Assembly: GCA_963681505.1 (NCBI GenBank)
Contig: OY811971.1
Coordinates: 8,799,991-8,863,990, forward strand
DNA: 64,000 nucleotides
Direction: 5' to 3'
Origin: Eunapius fragilis
Lineage: Eukaryota > Porifera > Demospongiae > Spongillida > Spongillidae
Each line of letters opens with the position of its first letter. Positions within the stretch are counted from its first letter, which is position 1. A model generated the notes under the pieces. That model was not told where the DNA came from and made no database searches. It was given only the letters and a program-made list of their open reading frames with translations. Shown one piece after another: positions 60,488 to 64,000 of the stretch. The translations under genes and the position numbers were made by a program.

Positions 60488-63329
60488 TCACTCACATCAG
60501 CCCCTCTTATCAATAATGAACTCACCATATTCTGATTGTTAGCCTGGGCACCCCTATCCAACAGAATCATCACACACTCCACATGTCCCCCACATGATGC
60601 CACCATCAGTGGGGTATGTCCACACTGTAATGTAAAGAACATGTAAATGTATGTGCAAACCACAGGGAGTACCAACAAAAACCCCATCTCTCCAAAACCG
60701 TACATAGCAGAAGGATACATTATCAAAGTTCACATATACACTGCATCTACACATTGATACAGGTAAATGTACATGTAGAAACTGCTTAACAGTGACAAGA
60801 ATAGGACCTTGTATGTACATGTACATGTTGCAGCCAATGAGTGAATAGGCCGAACTTAAAACAATACCAGTCTCAGGACTGCACACAATACTATGTGATG
60901 GTGGAGATCATTTCTACATTAGCTAAGCATCAATGGTGAAGATGACTTATCCCTTTACATGTATAATACTAAATGCTTGACAGTTTCTTACCTCAGAACA
61001 TGTAGCTGCATTAATATCTACACCCTGATCAAGGAGTGCAATCACCTCCTCTGTCCTGCCATATAATGCTGCCTCTAGTAGTTTCCTTTCAAGACGCTAT
61101 GGCAACAGAAAGTGTACTGTACAGAGCATGCAATAGGCACCTGTACAGTACACGTACCATCATGGCTGTATGTCCTTCATTGTTCTTGATGTTGACATCA
61201 ATACCAGGATGGGAGAGAAGTGCTCTTACACAGTTGGCCCTACTCTCCCTGGCAGCCACATGTAGAGCAGTATTACCATCCTGGTGGGTGAACATCACCA
61301 TCAACAAGTACATGTACATCTCTGCATGTTTCACCCCACACTAACATTACATACATGTATACATGTACATCACACATCAAAAATCACCACAAATTAAACC
61401 TCTATAGCCACCCAGGCTGCACAAGTCCAACAACACCAAACGTTCTGCACACAGACCAAGCTTACAGTATGCCCTCTTCACAAAAAGGTACCTGAACTCA
61501 CCTTATTCTGCTGGTTGGCTTCGGCACCCCTATCCAACAGAAGCTTCACACACTCAACATGCCCACCATCTGATGCCAGAATCAATGGGGTGTGTCCATA
61601 CTGTAAATAACACATACATACAGCATCATTTGTGTGCAGTACTACCAATGTCGGTGTCACATACCAGTAACTTGTGTTTTCAATAGAAAAAAAATTCCGA
61701 ACATTAATTTTCATATGGATTTATTTTCAAATTTTGCAACAAAATGTTATCTACAGTCTCCCCTCGTTAGTAGCGCCACGTTTGTTCCCTGCGCTACTAC
61801 CATACTTAGGGCATAGATTGTAGACATAGATAATGTGTGGTACCCGCATCAACCATGAATAGAATTTTCAATACATCTAACGAGGGAATGCGCTTATAAC
61901 AAGTGCGCTACTAACGGGGGAAGACTGTAATTATTAATCCCAATTACATGTACATCCCAAAAATGATGGACAGTGCAGGAGACTATGAAATTGATGCATG
62001 CTGCATACATGTAATTGGTTATCATGTTTACCGAGCTATCTGTTCAGCAGTGCAATGCATGCGTTGTACAGAAGTGATTGGAAGCCAATGGCATGTACGT
62101 GTACACGCTAAAGTTTAACATTACATATGTAACTTTGGCATGGCAACCTTTGGAATCTGGATGTTTGCGTTGATGTTCGAAGTACATGTACTTTAGAATG
62201 CCAGCCATTAATGCCCAAACATAAACTACCCTATCAATTTTTCAGTGAACAATGACTTTGTGCAGAATTTTTTTTTGGGTAAAATATTTTCAGATTTCAG
62301 GCCCATCTGAAAATATTTCTAATTCCATATTACAGTACAACAAACCTATCTCTTCATTTCTATACATGTACATGTACATGTCATTGTATTTGCTTTAACC
62401 ATGTACAAACCTGTTAATGTGTGCAGAGTACATATGTGTCTTCATCCAAGGATAATTTTATCATCAGCTACAAAATCATTTTTTTAAACACAATAGCAAG
62501 ACCAGTTAACAATTCTATCATTTTTTGTGCAAGTAATTGTACCAATGATGAGAAGCATGCTGTTACTGCCATGTGGTGACAGAGGGGCACATAAGATAGT
62601 GGAGGTACATACATGTGTAGCCATACAGGTACACGTAGGTTGCAATGGTTATACGTTTGGGTGAGTCTCGGTACGTCATAGAGTCACAAACTGCTGCTAA
62701 GCAACCTACATGTATAAGTCTATAGAAAGCGTTGTTGCAAGGATTACATCAATGAGTCTAACACTAAGCCACATGACATGGTGCATTATGATACCAGGGG
62801 AGAGGCTGGAACTTAATTTCTAGTTAGAGCCCATCAAGGAGTTTAATTCATCGTCATATATATATACATATAACTAGCGCAGTCATGACCATTTTGGTAC
62901 ATGTAGGTTGAAAGAAAGGAATCGTTTTAGTAACAGTAGCGGCTAGCCATAGTGCAGGATGAGAAAGGTACCCAATGGGAAAGAACTGCAGCTGGGTTTT
63001 CTTTGAACCCCCCCCCCCCCCCCACAACCACCTGTTTTAATAACCAAAACACTCCAGTGTTACCAAGTCTTCCTACAACTGATTCTAGCCCCCTCCCCAC
63101 AGCTGCAAGCTATATCTCGAGCTCTGCTTAAAATTTCTTCCACTGAAGACCATACTTCTCCATACCCAGCGTCAACTGAGTACAAACTTCAGAAAACTAG
63201 AGACTGGTCTGGTATTAATACTGTACTCACCTTACTCTGATGGTTACTGTAGGCACCTCTGTCCAGCAGAAGCTTCACACACTCCACATGCCCCCCACCT
63301 GATGCCTCCATCAGTGGGGTGCGTCCATT
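34779..63329 (-). CDS. Ankyrin-ROC-COR-Death protein gene, 21 modelled exons, 5' incomplete
   Basis: The exons, read from high to low coordinates, are 63231-63329, 61502-61600, 61158-61280, 60992-61096, 60526-60624, 59245-59343, 58888-59010, 58728-58835, 58247-58348, 57029-57127, 56732-56854, 56572-56679, 56031-56138, 55663-55785, 54991-55089, 51938-52036, 51614-51712, 41663-41914, 39132-39182, 36466-38147 and 34779-35079. Each has AG and GT flanks. All junctions are phase 0 except the last, which is phase 2 to phase 2. The sum is 4,101 bp, a multiple of three ending in TGA. The order of domains is ankyrin array, ROC GTPase (Walker [10 protein letters not shown], switch DLAGH, G4-like THGD), COR and Death. 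This is the non-kinase architecture of DAPK1-like ROCO proteins. A kinase or other N-terminus would lie beyond 64,000. Exon usage is inferred without transcripts. Some ankyrin exons may be alternative, or may belong to more than one transcription unit. Confidence 0.8.
35100..35627. other. Last intron, 3' part
   Basis: AT-rich with no exon or repeat that I can support. A second acceptor (ATACAG at 35,099) lies just before the modelled Death exon. Confidence 0.5.
35628..36356. mobile_element. Fold-back/MITE-like element with about 165-bp inverted arms
   Basis: The left arm (cctcgtccccaggcccta through caccattctgtatactaac, to about 35,795) is the reverse complement, with small gaps, of the right arm (gtatacggaatggtttcc through gggcctgg, 36,193-36,356). 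TACATTC-like text flanks both ends (35,620 and 36,357). The middle is GC-rich. It sits in the last intron of the ankyrin-ROC gene between COR and Death exons, 28 bp from the alternative stop of the COR frame. Confidence 0.75.
36466..38147 (-). CDS. ROC/COR exon 20
   Basis: A 1,682-bp exon with a phase-0 start after ATTATAG. Near residue 30 it has the switch II motif DLAGH. Near residue 97 is VVGTHGD, equivalent to the G4 base-recognition motif (N/TKxD), with His in place of Lys. The following roughly 450 residues (for example [15 protein letters not shown] and [15 protein letters not shown]) fit a COR dimerisation domain by position and hydrophobic pattern. A donor, GGAAG|GTTAAA, ends the exon in phase 2, which matches the Death exon. 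If that donor is not used, the frame stops at 36384. The uninterrupted 560-codon frame argues for a functional gene. Confidence 0.8.
38150..39130. other. Intron between ROC exons 19 and 20
   Basis: AT-rich, unique-looking DNA with a G8 run near 39,078. Short open frames on both strands show no protein signature. I see no exon or repeat. Confidence 0.6.
39132..39182 (-). CDS. Micro-exon 19 of the ROC domain
   Basis: A 51-bp phase-0 exon between AAAG and AAG|GTAAGC, encoding 17 residues from AIINLSKPM to TRLVK. It joins in frame to exon 18 (STLAQ) and exon 20 (RVFGKQD). It would supply the region between the P-loop and switch II. It is supported by the matching phases and by position only. Confidence 0.65.
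39190..41030. other. Intron between exons 18 and 19, 3' part
   Basis: AT-rich intronic DNA with many tacatgta motifs. The stretch near 40,690-40,800 has the composition of a decayed repeat but I found no partner in the window. No supported gene. Confidence 0.5.
41033..41390. repeat. Dispersed repeat R2, copy 1
   Basis: The copy in the intron between the ROC exons 18 and 19. It carries gctcttagtggcaatgcag, agagaacaaaaatactcat and gtctgttagacgcttaacc, each matching 50,195-50,560. Confidence 0.75.
41663..41914 (-). CDS. Ankyrin-ROC junction exon 18 with Walker A
   Basis: This 252-bp phase-0 exon of 84 codons starts as a DGNT ankyrin exon ([22 protein letters not shown]). It then continues through [16 protein letters not shown] into a P-loop, [16 protein letters not shown], which gives Walker A (GxxxxGKST) of a ROC GTPase. 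It stops at a strong donor, CAG|GTGAGT. It binds the nucleotide phosphates in ROCO proteins. The other DGNT exons splice out exactly after AMM, so this exon looks like the same unit with the donor absent and the GTPase N-terminus attached. Confidence 0.85.
42254..42401. repeat. Perfect 148-bp palindrome without spacer
   Basis: Two 74-base arms are exact reverse complements, meeting at aagggtg|caccctt (42327/42328). Left outer end ATGTTATATAG, right outer end CTATATAACAT. It lies about 100 bp from the hAT element. It is either a real cruciform-capable palindrome or an assembly fold-over. Confidence 0.95.
42784..45478 (+). pseudogene. hAT transposase with TTF-type zinc finger, single frameshift
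   Basis: The frame opens at ATG 42784 ([10 protein letters not shown]) and runs to TAA at 43360-43362. The rest of the protein continues in the next frame to 45478, from about [17 protein letters not shown]. One extra base near 43,358 explains the break. The order is an N-terminal KSILSYF motif; a tandemly repeated Pro/Ser/Gly stretch (about 42,830-43,110); a TTF-type finger with CFYC; a DUF4371-like catalytic region ([33 protein letters not shown]); and a C-terminal hAT dimerisation region ([20 protein letters not shown]). It resembles ZMYM1/TTF-type hAT transposases. Apart from the frameshift no stop interrupts the 830-codon part, so it is young. Confidence 0.9.
42830..43110 (+). repeat. 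Coding minisatellite in the transposase N-terminus
   Basis: Imperfect 24-30-bp repeats built on ccatctgttgcaggtcc and variants encode about ten GPSV/GPSCVPG units. The frame is kept throughout. Confidence 0.8.
45690..46260 (+). pseudogene. N-terminal fragment of a second hAT-like zinc-finger protein
   Basis: ATG at 45690 ([13 protein letters not shown]) opens a basic N-terminus ([14 protein letters not shown]). In a shifted frame comes a CxxC finger-like segment ([10 protein letters not shown], then [10 protein letters not shown]). A short candidate intron (about 46,029-46,079, GTATAA to CTAAG) leads to [18 protein letters not shown], then a broken stretch resembling [13 protein letters not shown]. 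These are recognisable parts of another transposase-derived family. At least two frameshifts or stops, and no 3' part: a dead fragment adjoining the hAT element. Confidence 0.5.
46502..47203 (+). pseudogene. Retrotransposon gag with zinc knuckle
   Basis: A 233-codon open frame. It contains a capsid-like helical region ([40 protein letters not shown]), then [14 protein letters not shown], a CCHC knuckle whose His is preceded by Asp. The frame begins inside a longer open stretch, so the true N-terminus is unclear. Gag packages the RNA and forms the particle core. Confidence 0.75.
47208..47724 (+). pseudogene. Retrotransposon aspartic protease, frameshifted
   Basis: The active-site motif [11 protein letters not shown] occurs at about 47,300, with Cys in place of the more common Ala or Ser after Gly. 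A frame change near 47,345 leads into [12 protein letters not shown], the second conserved protease strand (47,480-47,520). The linker after it is charged and Gln-rich. Confidence 0.7.
48090..49188 (+). pseudogene. Retrotransposon integrase with GPY/F-like C-terminus
   Basis: A zinc-binding region is readable around 48,100-48,230 ([11 protein letters not shown]). The core follows: [10 protein letters not shown] (first Asp) at 48,300, [13 protein letters not shown] (second Asp) at 48,480, and [14 protein letters not shown] (Glu) at 48,570. The C-terminal part contains [15 protein letters not shown] and [12 protein letters not shown] at 48,995-49,110. Several frame changes and an in-frame stop at about 48,800 break it. 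It lies upstream of RT. Confidence 0.8.
49250..49930 (+). pseudogene. Retrotransposon reverse transcriptase, N-terminal two thirds
   Basis: It starts with a linker typical of Gmr1-like pol ([35 protein letters not shown]). After frameshifts at about 49,440 and 49,600 come [36 protein letters not shown] and [14 protein letters not shown]. The YxDD box region near 49,810 is degraded. The sequence leaves the family soon after CQFGMKEC at about 49,920. Confidence 0.8.
50195..50560. repeat. Dispersed repeat R2, copy 2
   Basis: This about 365-bp segment aligns by eye with 41,033-41,390 and part of 52,180-52,560. Shared blocks include gctcttagtggcaat, agagaacaaaa.tactcgtcc and tctgttagac.cttaaccaatc. 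No clear coding frame. A SINE or MITE family is possible. Confidence 0.75.
51090..51193. repeat. Exact 52-bp tandem duplication
   Basis: Two identical copies (51090-51141 and 51142-51193) starting gaggtacagctaagaacacg and ending cattatgaat. Confidence 0.95.
51614..51712 (-). CDS. Ankyrin exon 17 (NGRT type)
   Basis: A 99-bp phase-0 exon ([19 protein letters not shown], ending NDQDK) with acceptor CTTTTCAG and donor GTATGT. It precedes the 9.7-kb transposon-filled intron. Confidence 0.8.
51938..52036 (-). CDS. Ankyrin exon 16 (YGDT type)
   Basis: A 99-bp phase-0 exon with one repeat ([19 protein letters not shown], ending NHQSK). The acceptor ATTACAG is good. The donor GTGCGC is weaker than the others. 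Confidence 0.75.
52180..52560. repeat. Dispersed repeat R2, copy 3 (diverged)
   Basis: Shares gagaacaaaatactcgtgcc, gtacccagtcc and caaattgcttcag with the two other copies. It extends further on its left side (cctagcgcatattt), which resembles 40,303-40,320. Confidence 0.65.
53585..53893. repeat. Imperfect inverted repeat, about 55-bp arms
   Basis: The left arm (acccagggcgaggcacc onward, through cagcaggctcagcagtt) is the reverse complement of the right arm (aaccgttgagcctgctgg to ggtgcctcgcccttgggt) with scattered mismatches. The spacing of about 200 bp suggests a MITE or the remnant of a small TIR transposon. The open minus frame 53,637-53,831 lies inside. Confidence 0.6.
54991..55089 (-). 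CDS. Ankyrin exon 15 (diverged cap type)
   Basis: A 99-bp phase-0 exon: [33 protein letters not shown]. It is related to the LERKLLEAA exons but shorter. Acceptor ATATGTAG, donor GTAAGA. Confidence 0.75.
55663..55785 (-). CDS. Ankyrin exon 14 (DGNT type, older module)
   Basis: A 123-bp phase-0 exon ([17 protein letters not shown], ending EGRTAMM), more diverged than the three downstream-unit copies. No YGHT-type exon was found between it and exon 13, so this module is incomplete. Donor GTACAT. Confidence 0.8.
55957..55990. repeat. (CA)n microsatellite, module 3 intron
   Basis: About 34 bp of CA, the shortest of the three paralogous tracts. Confidence 0.95.
56031..56138 (-). CDS. Ankyrin exon 13 (CGHT type, module 3) with a 9-bp internal duplication
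   Basis: A phase-0 exon of 108 bp, 36 codons. It reads [16 protein letters not shown], so three codons (HTP) are duplicated relative to the 33-codon copies. The frame is preserved. The donor is GTGAGT and the nearby (CA)n tract is conserved. Confidence 0.8.
56572..56679 (-). CDS. Ankyrin exon 12 (cap type, module 3)
   Basis: A 108-bp phase-0 exon: [18 protein letters not shown], ending CYDE. Acceptor GCAACAG, donor GTAAGA. Confidence 0.85.
56732..56854 (-). CDS. Ankyrin exon 11 (DGNT type, module 3)
   Basis: A 123-bp phase-0 copy of the DGNT exon, with donor GTACAT. The acceptor sits in the same CACCCACCAG context as the other copies. Confidence 0.85.
57029..57127 (-). CDS. Ankyrin exon 10 (YGHT type, module 3)
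   Basis: A 99-bp phase-0 copy encoding [19 protein letters not shown] and ending QQNE, with donor GTGAG. Confidence 0.85.
58189..58236. repeat. (CA)n microsatellite, module 2 intron
   Basis: About 48 bp of CA. It lies only about 10 bp beyond the shifted donor of exon 9. Confidence 0.95.
58247..58348 (-). CDS. Ankyrin exon 9 (CGHT type, module 2) with a shifted donor
   Basis: This is the copy of the CGHT exon in the middle unit. A net deletion of about 29 bp, compared with 60526-60624, removed the end of the exon and its normal donor. The reading frame now runs into former intron and reaches a GTGAGT after PDKRGWC. The resulting exon is 102 bp and still phase 0, so the array would stay in frame. 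Use of this donor is inferred, and skipping of the exon would also preserve frame. Confidence 0.6.
58728..58835 (-). CDS. Ankyrin exon 8 (cap type, module 2)
   Basis: A 108-bp phase-0 exon of 36 codons ([18 protein letters not shown], ending CYDE). It uses the same acceptor (CTATAG-like, RC of gctatgg) and donor (GTAAGA) as its copies. Confidence 0.85.
58888..59010 (-). CDS. Ankyrin exon 7 (DGNT type, module 2)
   Basis: A 123-bp phase-0 copy of the DGNT exon with donor GTACGT. It differs from exon 3 at a handful of bases, for example an Ile for a Val before RALLSHPG. Confidence 0.85.
59245..59343 (-). CDS. Ankyrin exon 6 (YGHT type, module 2)
   Basis: A 99-bp phase-0 copy of the YGHT exon ([19 protein letters not shown]), with intact TACTGTAG-like acceptor context and a GTGAG donor. 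Confidence 0.85.
60440..60485. repeat. (CA)n microsatellite, module 1 intron
   Basis: About 46 bp of CA dinucleotides just downstream (gene sense) of the CGHT exon. Homologous tracts lie at 58189-58236 and 55957-55990 with different lengths. Confidence 0.95.
60526..60624 (-). CDS. Ankyrin exon 5 (CGHT type, module 1)
   Basis: A 99-bp phase-0 exon encoding [24 protein letters not shown] and ending NNQNM. Its donor is GTGAGT. A (CA)n tract lies about 40 bp into the following intron, as in the other copies. Confidence 0.85.
60992..61096 (-). CDS. Ankyrin exon 4 (LERKLLEAA cap type, module 1)
   Basis: A 105-bp phase-0 exon of 35 codons: [26 protein letters not shown], ending CSE. The sequence resembles the first, capping repeat of an ankyrin array. 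It is one codon shorter than its copies at 58728-58835 and 56572-56679, which end CYDE. Confidence 0.8.
61158..61280 (-). CDS. Ankyrin exon 3 (DGNT type, module 1)
   Basis: A 123-bp phase-0 exon of 41 codons: [23 protein letters not shown], ending EGHTAMM. The acceptor is CACCCACCAG and the donor is GTACGT. It is longer than one repeat and includes the start of the next. The ROC-fused exon 41663-41914 is a diverged copy in which the reading frame continues past this donor position. Confidence 0.85.
61502..61600 (-). CDS. Ankyrin exon 2 (YGHT type, module 1)
   Basis: A 99-bp phase-0 exon encoding one canonical repeat ([24 protein letters not shown], ending NQQNK), with donor GTGAGT. It is nearly identical to 59245-59343 and 57029-57127, which are the same exon in the neighbouring tandem units. 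Confidence 0.85.
61754..61927. mobile_element. 174-bp pogo/Tigger-like MITE with TA duplication
   Basis: The TIRs begin CAGTCTCCCCTCGTTAGTAG and, from the other end, CAGTCTTCCCCCGTTAGTAG. TA flanks both sides (61752-61753 and 61928-61929). The orthologous intron positions near 59503 and 57280 read straight through as empty sites. No coding capacity. Confidence 0.85.
61930..63230. other. Intron between ankyrin exons 1 and 2
   Basis: The first part (to about 62,640) is the conserved intron block of the tandem unit. The rest is unique AT-rich DNA with a C14 run at 63,009 and an (AT) stretch near 62,857. I see no exon here. Confidence 0.6.
63231..63329 (-). CDS. Ankyrin exon 1 (NGRT type)
   Basis: A 99-bp, 33-codon exon that encodes exactly one ankyrin repeat, starting [10 protein letters not shown] and containing [14 protein letters not shown]. 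The acceptor is TTTACAG and the donor is GTGAGT, both phase 0. Its closest relative in the window is the exon at 51614-51712. It is the most 5' exon visible. Confidence 0.8.
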
Positions 63330-64000
63330 CTGTAAATGCATATAACAGGGAGTACCACCAATGTCACATACATGTACAACAAACCACACAACCCCATTTC
63401 TCTACTACAGGATAGGACAATACACAAGAAAACATCCAACAACAAATAAGAGATCACAGTACACACATGTAATCTTTACATGTACCAAACATTTAGATAT
63501 ATACATGTATTAAGCATTCGCTATGTTGGATGCTTAATTAACAGCAAAGGATGATTAAAGAATAGGACCTCTACACATATGTACATGAGTGTCCAGACCT
63601 TACTTACAGTACTTACCCCCCAATAAAATAACTTTAATTTATTTCAATGACAATGAGTTAACATGCAAATCTGACAACACAAGTTTAGTGCACAATAATG
63701 CATCACATGAGTGTACACCCAGTACAACAACCGTGGTAAGAATTCCTCCCCATGTACATTTCAAAGTTGCACAAAATGGCATAACTCCAGAATTGAGCAG
63801 TAACTTTTAAAACTACTAAATAATAACTTTATATTAATCCCTGGCATGTTTTTTGGTTCAATACATGTAGCATAATTTTTCCATGCTCAGCTCTGGAGTT
63901 ATACCAGTTCTACCAATTAATTCAAAGATTTTGCGCGAATTTCCAATCACCCTGCACATGTATACCGTGGATCTTAACCAAATTTGTTGTTATACCTAAG

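Larger units (their letters stand above)
55940..63000. repeat. Tandem segmental duplication, about 2.2-kb period, three to four units
   Basis: Landmarks recur in order: (CA)n tracts at 55957, 58189 and 60440, and the text ctttacatgt..aatgcttgacag near 56531, 58690 and 60955. A conserved intron block beginning ttcaaattttg..acaaaat recurs near 57252, 59477 and 61725. Each unit carries the YGHT, DGNT, cap and CGHT ankyrin exons. Introns are nearly as conserved as exons, so the duplications are recent or kept alike by conversion. The small open frames in the intron blocks follow from copying and are not evidence of extra genes. Confidence 0.9.

Overview
This is a eukaryotic, metazoan-type window. 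It has spliced genes with short GT-AG exons, long introns, microsatellites, and nested DNA transposons, LTR retrotransposons and a LINE. I see no rRNA or tRNA gene, CRISPR array or bacterial operon. An ankyrin-ROC-COR-Death gene, an Ig-like exon remnant, and the mixture of Ginger1, hAT, Gmr1-like and Gypsy elements point to a marine invertebrate. A sponge is my best guess, but the sequence does not prove it.

The main host gene lies on the minus strand across roughly 63.3-34.8 kb, and its 5' end is beyond the window. I could assemble 21 exons with consistent splice sites and phases: 17 ankyrin-type exons, an exon joining the last ankyrin repeat to the Walker A loop of a ROC GTPase, a 51-bp ROC exon, a 1,682-bp ROC/COR exon and a C-terminal Death-domain exon. 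All junctions up to the COR exon are phase 0. The modelled part totals 4,101 bp including the stop, about 1,366 residues. Between about 55.9 and 63 kb a four-exon ankyrin module with its introns has been tandemly duplicated with a period near 2.2 kb. The architecture recalls the non-kinase part of DAPK1 (ankyrin, ROC, COR, Death). It suggests a cytoplasmic signalling or innate-immunity scaffold with an evolving recognition array.

Layout: 1-9 kb is AT-rich non-coding DNA with fold-back repeats, a (GA)n microsatellite and a GC-rich minisatellite (6.69-7.21 kb). 8-13 kb holds tRNA-like SINEs, an Ig-like remnant and a non-autonomous TIR element. 13.57-14.21 kb is a complete 632-bp deletion derivative of an LTR retrotransposon with a 5-bp target duplication. 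14.6-23.7 kb is a decayed minus-strand Ty3/Gypsy element carrying a LINE fragment and an internal inversion, split by a 5,203-bp Ginger1-type DNA transposon (17,572-22,774) with CCGG target duplications, gypsy-like integrase exons, a GPY/F-like domain and an OTU-protease-like domain. 24-34 kb is mostly non-coding with several MITEs, two large inverted repeats and one plausible orphan exon (27,246-27,351). 34.8-63.3 kb is the ankyrin-ROC-COR-Death gene. Its largest intron (41.9-51.6 kb) contains a nearly intact hAT transposon, an hAT-like zinc-finger fragment and a Gmr1-like retrotransposon, all antisense to the host gene.
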